Shown: positions 45,034 through 52,559 of the stretch, one piece after another
Position numbering within the stretch: the first letter of the stretch is position 1
How the letters are laid out: each line of letters begins with the position of its first letter
NCBI RefSeq assembly: GCF_003054555.1
Contig: NZ_CP026304.1
Coordinates: forward strand, 2,728,001-2,792,000
DNA length: 64,000 nucleotides
DNA from: Streptomyces lunaelactis
Lineage (GTDB): Bacteria > Actinomycetota > Actinomycetes > Streptomycetales > Streptomycetaceae
Direction: 5' to 3'
Program-made: the position numbers and the translations under genes
Notes under the pieces: model-generated
Seen by the model: only the letters and a program-made list of their open reading frames with translations
The model's database searches: none
What the model was told of the DNA's origin: nothing

Positions 45034-45825
45034 GTGAAGGCATCCCTGACGGCGCTCAAGACGGCGTGCGAGTCGGCGTTCAAGTCGGCGTTCGAGTCGG
45101 CGTCCAAGCCGGCATCCAAGGCATCAAGGCTGACCCTGCGCCTCCCGAAGCCGCGTATCCCGAAGCTGCCGCGCTCCCGCCGTAGCCGGCGGCGGATCGT
45201 CCAGGCGATCATGCTCGCCTGCGTGTTCGCGATCGCGCCCGCGACCTGGATGCATGTCGTCGCCGACAGCCGGGTCCGTACCGTCGCCGAAGTGCCCGCG
45301 CAGGATGTCGCCGTGGTCTTCGGGGCCGGGCTGTGGAAGGGCCGCCCCACTCCCTATCTCGCGCACCGGCTCGACGCCGCCGCCGAGTTGTACCGGACGG
45401 GCAAGGTCAGGGTCGTACTCGTCACCGGGGACAACAGCCGGGTCGAGTACGACGAGCCGGATGCCATGCGGACGTATCTCACCGCGCGCGGGGTGCCGGG
45501 CAAGCAGATCGTCAGCGACTACGCGGGCTTCGACACCTGGGACTCCTGCGTACGCGCGAAGAAGATCTTCGGGGTCGACCGGGCGGTCCTGGTGACCCAG
45601 GGCTTCCACATCCGGCGGGCCGTCGCGCTCTGCCGGGCGGCGGGGGTCGAGTCGTACGGGGTCGGGGTCGGCGAACCGCATGACTCGGTCTGGTACTACG
45701 GCGGTGCACGGGAGATGTTCGCGGCCGGCAAGGCGGCGCTGGACGCCACGTTCACACCGGATCCTCGCTTCCTGGGGGCCAGGGAGCCCGGTGTGAAGGA
45801 GGCGCTGGCCTCGGCCGCCCGCTGA
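45034..45825 (+). CDS. SanA/YdcF (DUF218)-family membrane protein
   Basis: 263 residues beginning with GTG. A repetitive Ala/Ser/Lys-rich cytoplasmic N-terminus (ESAFKSAFESASKPASKAS) and a basic stretch (PRSRRSRRR) precede one transmembrane segment (about residues 53-75). The DUF218 domain follows: VAVVFGAGLW, LVTGDNS, YAGFDTWDSCVRAKKIFG, VTQGFHIRRAVALCR. SanA-type proteins protect the envelope barrier in enterobacteria; their enzymatic role is unknown. The N-terminal repeat is unusual for the family. Confidence 0.82.
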   Translation: MKASLTALKTACESAFKSAFESASKPASKASRLTLRLPKPRIPKLPRSRRSRRRIVQAIMLACVFAIAPATWMHVVADSRVRTVAEVPAQDVAVVFGAGLWKGRPTPYLAHRLDAAAELYRTGKVRVVLVTGDNSRVEYDEPDAMRTYLTARGVPGKQIVSDYAGFDTWDSCVRAKKIFGVDRAVLVTQGFHIRRAVALCRAAGVESYGVGVGEPHDSVWYYGGAREMFAAGKAALDATFTPDPRFLGAREPGVKEALASAAR

Positions 45826-45909
45826 CCGGCGCGGCCGGCTCACGCTCGCGCGGCGACACGGACGGCCCGTCCGTCCGGAGACTCGCGTCGTCATCCACGG
45901 CAGGGAACA

Positions 45910-46500
45910 GTGAGCCGTATGGAAAACGATGTGGCAACCCTTCTCGCCCGGCACACCGAAGCGCTCGCCCTCTTCACCGAGCGAGTGCACGCCGTAGGGG
46001 CCGACCAGTGGGACGCTCCGACGCCCTGTACCGACTGGTCCGTACGCGATCTCGTCAACCACCTCACCGCGGAACAGCTGTGGGTGCCCCCTCTCGTGAC
46101 CGAGGGAGCGGGCATCGAGGACATCGGCGACGCCTACGACGGGGACGTACTCGGCAGGAAACCGAAGGCCACCTGGGACGCCGCATCGCGCGCCGCCCGC
46201 AAGGCCTTCGCGGCCGAGGGCGCGCTGGAGCAGACCGTAGTGCTGTCGTACGGGGAGACCCCGGCCGTGGCGTACTGCGCGCAGATGATCACGGATGCCG
46301 TCGTGCACACCTGGGACCTGTCGCGCGCGCTCGGGGCGCAGGAGCGGCTGCCGGACGTGCTGGTGAGCTTCGCGCTGGAGGAGGTCACGCCGTACGCCTC
46401 GGGCCTGGCGAAGTCCGGCCTGTTCGCCCCGCCCATCGAGCCCCCGCCGGGCGACAGCCACCAGACCAGGCTGCTGGCCCTGCTCGGCCGCCGGGCCTGA
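45910..46500 (+). CDS. TIGR03086/DinB-like metal-binding protein (maleylpyruvate isomerase family fold)
   Basis: 196 residues in the mycothiol-dependent maleylpyruvate isomerase/DinB four-helix fold. The signature is PTPCTDWSVRDLVNHLTAEQLW near residue 38 (first His ligand), with a C-terminal VVHTWDLSRALG carrying the second His. Actinobacterial members use mycothiol or bind divalent metal; the substrate is rarely known. It is monocistronic, followed by a short tandem repeat and the nasA promoter. Confidence 0.8.
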   Translation: MSRMENDVATLLARHTEALALFTERVHAVGADQWDAPTPCTDWSVRDLVNHLTAEQLWVPPLVTEGAGIEDIGDAYDGDVLGRKPKATWDAASRAARKAFAAEGALEQTVVLSYGETPAVAYCAQMITDAVVHTWDLSRALGAQERLPDVLVSFALEEVTPYASGLAKSGLFAPPIEPPPGDSHQTRLLALLGRRA

Positions 46501-46540
46501 CGGCACCGCGGCTTGACGCACCGCGGCTCTGACGGCGCCG

Positions 46541-46610
46541 GGCCTCTGATGTCGCCGAGCCTCTAATCCGGGCCTCTGATGTCGCCGAGCCTCTAATGTC
46601 GCCGAGCCAC
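46541..46610. repeat. Tandem 30-base repeat
   Basis: A 30-base unit starting GGCCTCTGATGTCGCCGAGC is repeated head to tail (46541 and 46571). A third partial unit (TGTCGCCGAGCC) follows to about 46608. It lies in the gap between the DinB-like gene and nasA. No function is evident; such slippage-prone repeats vary in copy number. Confidence 0.75.
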
Positions 46611-46678
46611 AGGAACACCGAGGTGACAGGCGCCTCACGCGGCGGCGGGGCGCGGGCGGAGCTGGGCGTACCCGGCCC

Positions 46679-46727
46679 GTAATCGGGCGCGCCCGTCCGC
46701 GTAACACGGGCGTCGCACGCTGGCCGT
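46679..46727 (+). promoter_or_regulatory. nasA promoter/GlnR-type region matching the nir operon promoter
   Basis: GTAAT at 46679 and GTAAC at 46701 are 22 bases apart, two 11-base turns. GTAAC starts 27 bases before the nasA ATG. The sequence GTAACAC..GC..CGCA.GCTG recurs at the same distance before the nir operon (52533). TAACAC could serve as the -10. GTnAC/GnAAC repeats at 11-base spacing are the known GlnR site in Streptomyces, though here the intervening half-site is poor. Confidence 0.5.
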
Positions 46728-48827
46728 ATGCCCGATGTGCTCGACGACACCACCCCGACCCACTGCCCCTACTGCGCGCTGCAGTGCGGCATGAACCTGC
46801 GCGGCAGAGCCGAGGCGGTCGAGGTGGTGGAGCGCCCGGACTTCCCCGTGAACCGGGGCGCGCTGTGCGGCAAGGGCCGTACCGCGCCCGCGCTGCTCTC
46901 CTCCCGGGTGCGCCTGACCGAGCCCCTGGTCCGACGCCCCGCCACAGGCAGGCTCGAGCCGGCCACCTGGGAGGAGGCCCTCCGGACCGTTGCGACGGGA
47001 CTGTCACGTACGCGGACGGTGTACGGCCCCGACGCGGTCGGCGTCTTCGGCGGCGGCGGCCTCACCAACGAGAAGGCGTACGCGCTCGGGAAGTTTGCCC
47101 GGGTCGTACTCGGCACCTCGCAGATCGACTACAACGGACGCTTCTGCATGTCGTCGGCGGCGGCCGCGCACCAGCGGGCGTTCGGTCTCGACCGCGGGCT
47201 GCCGTTCCCGCTGGAGGACATTCCGCGCAGCGGATGCGTGATCCTGGTCGGCTCGAACCTGGCCGAGACCATGCCGCCCGCGCTGCGCTATCTGACCGAA
47301 CTGCGCGAGAACGGCGGCACCTTGATCGTCGTCGACCCGCGGCGGACCCGGACCGCGGAGCAGGCCGACCTGCATCTGGCGCCCCGCCCGGGGACGGACC
47401 TGGCGCTCGCGCTCGGGCTGCTCCATGTGGCGGTGGCGGAAGGGCGTACGGACGAGGAGTTCATCCGGGACCGTACGAGCGGCTGGGGAGAGGCCAGGGC
47501 GGCGGCCATGGCGCACTGGCCCGAGCTCGTCGAGCGGATCACGGGAGTCGGCGTGCCCGAACTGCGGGAAGCGGTACGGATGTTCTGCGACGCCGAGTCC
47601 GCGATGGTGCTCACGGCGCGCGGTCCCGAGCAGCACTCCAAGGGTACGGACACGGTGAGCGCCTGGATCAATCTCTGCCTCGCGACGGGCCGGGCGGGGC
47701 GCCCGTTCTCCGGCTACGGCTGTCTGACCGGCCAGGGCAACGGCCAGGGCGGACGCGAGCACGGCCAGAAGGCCGACCAGTTGCCGGGCTACCGCAAGCT
47801 GGACGACCCGGCGGCGCGGGCACATGTCGCCGGGGTGTGGGGCGTGACCCCGGAGTCGCTTCCGGGGCCCGGGCGCAGTGCGTACGAGCTCCTCGACGCG
47901 CTGGGCGGGGACGTGAAGTCGCTGCTGCTGATGGGCTCCAACCCGGTGGTCTCCGCGCCGCGCGCCGCGCACATCGAGGGGCGGATCCGCTCGCTGGACT
48001 TCCTCGCGGTCGCGGACGTGGTGCTGTCGGAGACGGCGGCGCTGGCGGATGTGGTGCTGCCGGTCACCCAGTGGGCGGAGGAGACGGGCACGACGACGAA
48101 CCTGGAGGGCCGGGTTCTGCTTCGCCAGAAGGCGGTGCAGGCGCCGCCGGGAGTACGGAGCGATCTGGAGGTACTGAGCGCTCTGGCGGGACTGCTGGGT
48201 CACGAGAAGGGCTTTCCGGCGGACCCGGAGGAGGTCTTCGAGGAGCTGCGCAGGGCGTCGGCGGGTGGCCCGGCGGACTACTCGGGCATCACGTACCGGA
48301 GGATCGCGGAGGAGGACGGGGTGTTCTGGCCCTGCCCGGAGGACGGGACGGGAGCCCGGACCCACCCCGGTACGCCGCGGCTCTTCCTCGAGCGGTTCGC
48401 CACGCCCGACGGGCGGGCCCGCTTCATCGCCGTCGGGCACCGGCCCGCCGCTGAGGAACCCGACGCCGAGTATCCGGTGCTGCTCACCACCGGGCGGGTC
48501 GTCTCCCAGTACCAGTCCGGGGCCCAGACCCGGCGCGTGGACGAGCTCAACGCCGCCGCGCCCGGGCCGTTCGTCGAGCTGCATCCGCTGCTCGCCGAGC
48601 GGCTGGGGGCCGTCGAGGGCGAGCCGCTCGCGGTGGTGTCGCGGCGCGGGCGGGCCGTAGGGCCCGCGCGGATCACCACCGGGATACGCGCCGACACCGT
48701 CTTCATGCCGTTCCACTGGCCGGGCGAGGGCCGGGTCAACTCGGTGACGAATCCGGCGCTCGACCCGACGTCGCGGATGCCGGAGTTCAAGGTGTGCGCG
48801 GTGCGGGTGGAGCGGGTGCCGGGGTAG
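46728..48827 (+). CDS. nasA: Assimilatory nitrate reductase catalytic subunit (molybdopterin oxidoreductase)
   Basis: A 699-residue bis-MGD enzyme reducing nitrate to nitrite in the cytoplasm. The N-terminal [4Fe-4S] motif is Cys13-Cys16-Cys20-Cys47 (HCPYCALQC, then GALCGKG). NGRFCMSSA supplies the likely molybdenum-ligand cysteine as in NasA/NapA. YGCLTGQGNGQGGREHGQ and the C-terminal molydopterin-binding domain (YPVLLTTGRVVSQYQSGAQT, then FHWPGEG) are present. It lacks the extra C-terminal [2Fe-2S] domain of longer NasA proteins, so electrons probably come from a separate reductase. The nitrite product would be used by NirBD, encoded at 53770. Confidence 0.9.
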   Translation: MPDVLDDTTPTHCPYCALQCGMNLRGRAEAVEVVERPDFPVNRGALCGKGRTAPALLSSRVRLTEPLVRRPATGRLEPATWEEALRTVATGLSRTRTVYGPDAVGVFGGGGLTNEKAYALGKFARVVLGTSQIDYNGRFCMSSAAAAHQRAFGLDRGLPFPLEDIPRSGCVILVGSNLAETMPPALRYLTELRENGGTLIVVDPRRTRTAEQADLHLAPRPGTDLALALGLLHVAVAEGRTDEEFIRDRTSGWGEARAAAMAHWPELVERITGVGVPELREAVRMFCDAESAMVLTARGPEQHSKGTDTVSAWINLCLATGRAGRPFSGYGCLTGQGNGQGGREHGQKADQLPGYRKLDDPAARAHVAGVWGVTPESLPGPGRSAYELLDALGGDVKSLLLMGSNPVVSAPRAAHIEGRIRSLDFLAVADVVLSETAALADVVLPVTQWAEETGTTTNLEGRVLLRQKAVQAPPGVRSDLEVLSALAGLLGHEKGFPADPEEVFEELRRASAGGPADYSGITYRRIAEEDGVFWPCPEDGTGARTHPGTPRLFLERFATPDGRARFIAVGHRPAAEEPDAEYPVLLTTGRVVSQYQSGAQTRRVDELNAAAPGPFVELHPLLAERLGAVEGEPLAVVSRRGRAVGPARITTGIRADTVFMPFHWPGEGRVNSVTNPALDPTSRMPEFKVCAVRVERVPG

Positions 48828-48838
48828 GGGTGCCTTTT

Positions 48839-48895
48839 CCAGCCCCGCCGGCGATTGAGGCGCGGGTTCCGGGGCAGCGCCCCGGTTACGGGAAG
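48839..48895. terminator. REP-like intergenic repeat with CCGGGGC-AGC-GCCCCGG hairpin
   Basis: Lies between convergent nasA and the GGCT gene. It contains AGCCCCGCCGGCGATTGAGG, a Streptomyces intergenic repeat also seen at 52389 and, inverted, near 37030. The 7-bp stem is at 48869-48885. It probably ends both transcripts. Confidence 0.55.
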
Positions 48896-49338
48896 GGGCC
48901 CCGCAGCCGGCCCGTCCAGTCCCCGCCCTGGATCACCGTGCCCTTCGCCCGGAGCTCCTCCGCCACGCCCGCCGCCGCGACATACACCCACGCCCGTACC
49001 GCCGTGCCGTCCGGTCGCAGGACCTCGCGCGCCACCCGCTCGTACAGATTGCGCGGGTGGCCCGGCGCGACGTACTCCTCGAGGCGGTCGAGTACGGCGA
49101 GGAGCTCCCCGTACTCCCCCGGTGCCGCCGTCACCGCCTCGCCCGCGACCGTGCCCCCGCCGGGCTCGAGCAGGGCGTACGGGTAGCCCGGGCCCTCGTA
49201 GAGCACCGCGTCCGCGAGCAGCGCCGGCTCCTCCGCCGCCGTGCGGCCGTGCAGGAAGTGGTCGTGGTTGCACTCGCCGGGGCGCAGCGTCCCGTAGACG
49301 AAGAACGGAAGCTCCTCCCCGGGGCCCGGCCGCGTCAC
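48886..49338 (-). CDS. Gamma-glutamylcyclotransferase-family protein
   Basis: 150 residues from GTG 49338 (the GTG overlaps the cutA stop by 4 bases). The GGCT-like beta-barrel is recognised by FFVYGTLRPGE near the N-terminus, then YPYALLEPGGG and a catalytic-Glu region (LAVLDRLEEYV, then NLYERVAREVL). The family cyclises gamma-glutamyl amines to 5-oxoproline; the exact substrate is unknown. It forms an operon with cutA. Confidence 0.85.
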   Translation of the reverse strand: MTRPGPGEELPFFVYGTLRPGECNHDHFLHGRTAAEEPALLADAVLYEGPGYPYALLEPGGGTVAGEAVTAAPGEYGELLAVLDRLEEYVAPGHPRNLYERVAREVLRPDGTAVRAWVYVAAAGVAEELRAKGTVIQGGDWTGRLRGPFP

Positions 49339-49667
49339 GGTGCCACGGTCTCCGCGTCGATCCACTCCAGATACGCCGCGCTGCCGGCCAGCACCGGGGT
49401 CGCGATGATCTCCGGGGTGTCGTAGTCGTGTGCCGCCGTCAGATGAGCCTCCAGCGCCGGGTAGCAGGCTTGTTTCGTCTTGAACAGCACCTGCCACTCC
49501 TCCGCCGTCTCGATCGCGTTCTGCCAGTGGTAGACGGAGGTCACAGGCGCGGACACCTGCGCACAGGCGGCCAGCCGGGCCTCCACCGCGCCGCGTGCCA
49601 GCGCCTCCGCCTTCTCCGCGCTGTCGGTCGTGGTCAGTACGGTGAGTACGGTCAGTGCCTGGGCCAC
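49335..49667 (-). CDS. cutA: Divalent cation tolerance protein CutA
   Basis: 110 residues. GTG 49667 was chosen because AAGGAG lies 8 bases before it and the protein then starts VAQALTVLTVLTTTDS, the usual CutA1 first strand. EARLAACAQVSAPVTSVYHW and the metal/trimer motif EEWQVLFKTKQ are canonical. CutA1 forms very stable trimers and has been linked to copper tolerance in E. coli; the mechanism remains unclear. Confidence 0.9.
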   Translation of the reverse strand: MAQALTVLTVLTTTDSAEKAEALARGAVEARLAACAQVSAPVTSVYHWQNAIETAEEWQVLFKTKQACYPALEAHLTAAHDYDTPEIIATPVLAGSAAYLEWIDAETVAP

Positions 49668-50135
49668 CAACAAGCTCCTTCGGTTCGTCGGCCGTCGTCC
49701 GGGCCACGTCGTCACGGGCCAAAACGGCGGGACCATGAGTCCACTTCCGGCCGGTCAGGCCACCGTACGCACGGCTGTTGCGCAACGTCCCGGCATCCGT
49801 CGCCACGGCGGCGATCCGATCGCAGCTGATCTGATCCTCGGCCGTACCCACCCTGCCGCTCACACCTCGCCGTACGTCCCCTGCCGCTCACACCTCGGCG
49901 AGCGGGCCGACACGCCCGGCCGGCCACGACCCTTCACCCGTTCAGCACGTCGACCCCCGGACGCCATCCGATCCCCCATCACCCGCCGTGACCTGCGACG
50001 ACGCATCATGTCCAGCGCGACACGCCGAGCGATGCCACCCGAACTGATGGATCATCAGCAGGCGTGGGCGACGGGCTGCGCCTTACCTCGGAGAGAACAC
50101 GACACCGCACCAGCGCGCTCTCCCGGAGGACCGCC
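49668..50135. other. Intergenic region between cutA and the secreted-protein gene
   Basis: 470 bases with no supported gene; open frames here are Arg/His/Pro-rich shadows. CGTACCC and CACACCTCG/CCGCTCACACCTCG repeats occur near 49850-49895. Divergent promoters for cutA (left) and the 50136 gene (right) must lie here. The ribosome site GGAGGA before 50136 is clear. Confidence 0.35.
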
Positions 50136-50642
50136 ATGCGCACCACCGCCCGCCTGCTGACCGGTACCGCGCTGGCGGCCGCCATCATCGGACTCGGTGC
50201 CCAGGGGGCGTTCGCCGGGAACTTCGAGCCGCTGGAGATCTTTCCGTCGCCCGCCTCCGCCGGCGAGACCGTCACCGTGAGCACCACCGCCTGCGGGAAC
50301 AACGGCCGCGGCGTCGGTGACGCACGGTCGCTCGGCGCCGGCGAGTTCCGGCTGTCGCCCGGTACGCACAAGGAGGTCGCGGTCGGCCGGTTCCGGGTCC
50401 CCCACGGCACCCATGCGGGGCACTACACCATCGACGTGACCTGCAAGAACGGCAGGACGGCCACCGGTGAGCTACATGTGCGGCACCACCCCGGACCGAT
50501 CGGCCACGTGAACACGGGCGTCGGCGGCAGCGTCGGCCCCGACACCACCCAGATCGCGGCGGGTGTGGCCGTACTGGCCGCGGCCGCCGTCGGCGGGACC
50601 CTGTTCCTGCGCCGCCGGGCGAGCGGCGCGCAGGGCAGCTGA
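50136..50642 (+). CDS. Secreted, membrane-anchored protein paired with a sortase
   Basis: 168 residues with a Sec signal peptide (ALAAAIIGLGAQGAFAG), an extracellular beta-type domain (about residues 30-110, with CGNNG and DVTCKNG forming a probable disulphide), a linker, then a C-terminal transmembrane segment (IAAGVAVLAAAAVGGTLFL) and RRR stop-transfer. No clear LAxTG-type motif precedes the last helix. The next gene, 103 bases downstream, is a class F sortase. This pairing suggests an envelope partner, but sortase processing is not demonstrated by a motif. Confidence 0.7.
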   Translation: MRTTARLLTGTALAAAIIGLGAQGAFAGNFEPLEIFPSPASAGETVTVSTTACGNNGRGVGDARSLGAGEFRLSPGTHKEVAVGRFRVPHGTHAGHYTIDVTCKNGRTATGELHVRHHPGPIGHVNTGVGGSVGPDTTQIAAGVAVLAAAAVGGTLFLRRRASGAQGS

Positions 50643-50745
50643 CGGGCCGGTTTCCCACCGTCCCTCGTACCGCCGTGTCCCCGCTCCCGTCAGGCCCCGG
50701 GCAACCGAGCCTGCCGGGAGCGGGCGAGATTCGCCCGGAGGACCG

Positions 50746-51390
50746 ATGACCGCCAGGAAGAGGGGTTGGGGCAAGGGCTGGGGCATAGCCGTCGCCGTCT
50801 GCGCCGGCGTCTGGCTGGTCCAGAACGGCGCCGAGAACATCACCCCGCCGATACCGTCCGCCGCCGAGGCCTTCGCGGCCGGGCCGGGCCATCACACGGA
50901 CGCGGCCGCCGATCCGCTGCCGCCGTCCGCGCCCGTACGGCTGCGCATACCCGAGATCAGGGTCAATGCCCCGGTCATGCTGCTGGGGCTGGACAAGGAC
51001 GGCAGCCTGGACGTACCGCCGGCCGCCGACCGCAATCTCACCGGCTGGTACAAGGACGGCACGGCCCCGGGCGCCAAGGGCACGGCGATCGTCGCCGGAC
51101 ATGTCGACAACGCGCGCGGTCCCTCCGTCTTCTACAGCCTGGGCGCGCTGAAGAAGGGCCACCGCATCGAGGTGACCCGCGAGGACGGCCGTACCGCCGT
51201 GTTCACCATCGACGCGATCGAGGTGTACGAGGCCGACGCCTTCCCGGACGAGAAGGTCTACGGGCCCAGGGACCGGGCCGAACTACGGGTGATCACCTGC
51301 GGCGGCGGGTTCACGAAGAAGACCGGCTACCAGGGCAATGTGGTGGCGTACGCGCACCTCATCGGAGTGCGGGAGCCCACGGCGACCTAG
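50746..51390 (+). CDS. Class F sortase
   Basis: 214 residues: N-terminal signal-anchor (GWGIAVAVCAGVWLVQN), linker, and sortase domain. The catalytic His is in AIVAGHVDN (near residue 120), the catalytic Cys in LRVITCGGGF (near residue 184), and the Arg region follows the family pattern. Class F sortases are typical of actinobacteria; substrates are rarely known. ATG 50746 follows CGGAGGA. Confidence 0.87.
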   Translation: MTARKRGWGKGWGIAVAVCAGVWLVQNGAENITPPIPSAAEAFAAGPGHHTDAAADPLPPSAPVRLRIPEIRVNAPVMLLGLDKDGSLDVPPAADRNLTGWYKDGTAPGAKGTAIVAGHVDNARGPSVFYSLGALKKGHRIEVTREDGRTAVFTIDAIEVYEADAFPDEKVYGPRDRAELRVITCGGGFTKKTGYQGNVVAYAHLIGVREPTAT

Positions 51391-51408
51391 GTAGGTCTAA
51401 GGGGTGTC

Positions 51409-51581
51409 GGGGAAGTCCGGGTGGGTGAAGGTGGGGGCACCCCCGTGCCCGAAGGGCTACGGGGGAGGGTCGAGGGCCGAGTCTGGCAAGGCGGAGGAAG
51501 GAGTCCACGCGGAGCGTCGGCGACTGACGACAACGCAGCCAGGCGACAGCCATCGGCCCGCGACGCCGCCCGGACTTCCCC
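51409..51581. repeat. 13-bp inverted repeat arms flanking the convergent intergenic region
   Basis: GGGGAAGTCCGGG (51409-51421) and CCCGGACTTCCCC (51569-51581) are perfect reverse complements 147 bases apart, between the convergent sortase and TSUP genes. A second stem GGGGGCACCCCC lies just inside. They could act as a large bidirectional terminator, or be ends of a degenerate miniature element. Confidence 0.55.
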
Positions 51582-51589
51582 GGGGCCGC

Positions 51590-52375
51590 TTAGGCCGTCC
51601 ACTGGTCGAAGGCGAGCTTGGCGACCAGCGAGAAGACGACGACGAGCAGGACCCCTCGGACGAACTCGCTGCCCTTCCTGAGCGCCATCCGCGCGCCGAA
51701 CAGGGCGCCCGCCAGGTTGAACACCGCCATCAGCGCGGCCAGCTGCCACAGCACGCTGCCCTGGTAGGCGAACATCACGAGCGCCCCGGCGTTGGTGCAG
51801 ACGTTGACGATCTTGGCGGTGGCGGAGGCGGTCACCAGGTCGAGGTGGAGTACGGCGCTGAGCGCGAGGACCAGGAAGGTGCCGGTGCCGGGCCCGAACA
51901 GGCCGTCGTAGAAGCCGATTCCGCCGCCCACGAGGACGATCGCGGCGATGGTACGGGCCCGGGTGACGGCGCCCTTGTCGGTGTCCGCGGCGGTGCCGAA
52001 CGACGGGCGCAGCATCACAAAGGCCGCGACGCCGAGCAGCACCACCATGATCACGGGGCGGAGTACCTCGCTGCTGATCCCGGCCGCGAAGAACGCGCCG
52101 CCCATCGAACCCGCGAGCGCGGCGAGCCCGATCCGTACCGCCGTCCTCACCTCCACCGGAGCCTTGCGGGCGTAGGTGACGGCGGCGCCCGAGGTGCCGA
52201 CGATGGCCACGGCCTTGTTGGTGCCGAGGATGTGGGCGGCCGGGACATGAGGCAGACCGAGCAGCAGGGCGGGCAGGAGCAGCAGCCCGCCGCCGCCCAC
52301 CACCGCGTCGATCCAGCCGGCCGCGGCGGCGGCGAGGCAGAGGACGACGAGGGTGGTCAGCGATATGTCAGGCAT
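51590..52375 (-). CDS. TSUP/TauE-SafE-family membrane transporter
   Basis: 261 residues, eight predicted helices in two repeats, each with the family glycine pattern (AGWIDAVVGGGGLLLLPAL in the first, GFYDGLFGPGTGTFLVLAL in the second). ATG 52375 was chosen because it starts MPDISLTTLVVLCL. TSUP members export sulfite, sulfoacetate or organosulfur compounds; the substrate here is unknown. It diverges from the nir operon. Confidence 0.85.
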   Translation of the reverse strand: MPDISLTTLVVLCLAAAAAGWIDAVVGGGGLLLLPALLLGLPHVPAAHILGTNKAVAIVGTSGAAVTYARKAPVEVRTAVRIGLAALAGSMGGAFFAAGISSEVLRPVIMVVLLGVAAFVMLRPSFGTAADTDKGAVTRARTIAAIVLVGGGIGFYDGLFGPGTGTFLVLALSAVLHLDLVTASATAKIVNVCTNAGALVMFAYQGSVLWQLAALMAVFNLAGALFGARMALRKGSEFVRGVLLVVVFSLVAKLAFDQWTA

Positions 52376-52388
52376 GATCGCGACCCTA

Positions 52389-52460
52389 ATCCAGCCCCGC
52401 CGGCGATCGAGGCGCGGGGCTCGGGCGGGGCTCGGGCGGGGCTCGGGGCGGGCCCCGACG
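52389..52460. repeat. REP-like repeat followed by GGGGCTCGGGC tandem repeats
   Basis: AGCCCCGCCGGCGATCGAGG followed by three head-to-tail GGGGCTCGGGC-type units. Same repeat family as 48839. It lies in the divergent region between the TSUP gene and the nir operon. Confidence 0.5.
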
Positions 52461-52510
52461 TGACCCTCACACCACACCGTCGCCCGCGCTGAGCGCAGCG
52501 TTCCCCGGGG

Positions 52511-52559
52511 GAAACAGCCCCGCACCTGCCGGGTAACACCCGCACCGCAGGCTGCGGAC
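52511..52559 (+). promoter_or_regulatory. nir operon promoter/GlnR-type region matching nasA
   Basis: GAAAC at 52511 and GTAAC at 52533 are 22 bases apart. GTAAC starts 27 bases before the ATG at 52560, the same geometry as nasA. GTAACAC..GC..CGCA.GCTG is shared by both. Common control of nitrate and nitrite reduction is the natural reading. Confidence 0.52.
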
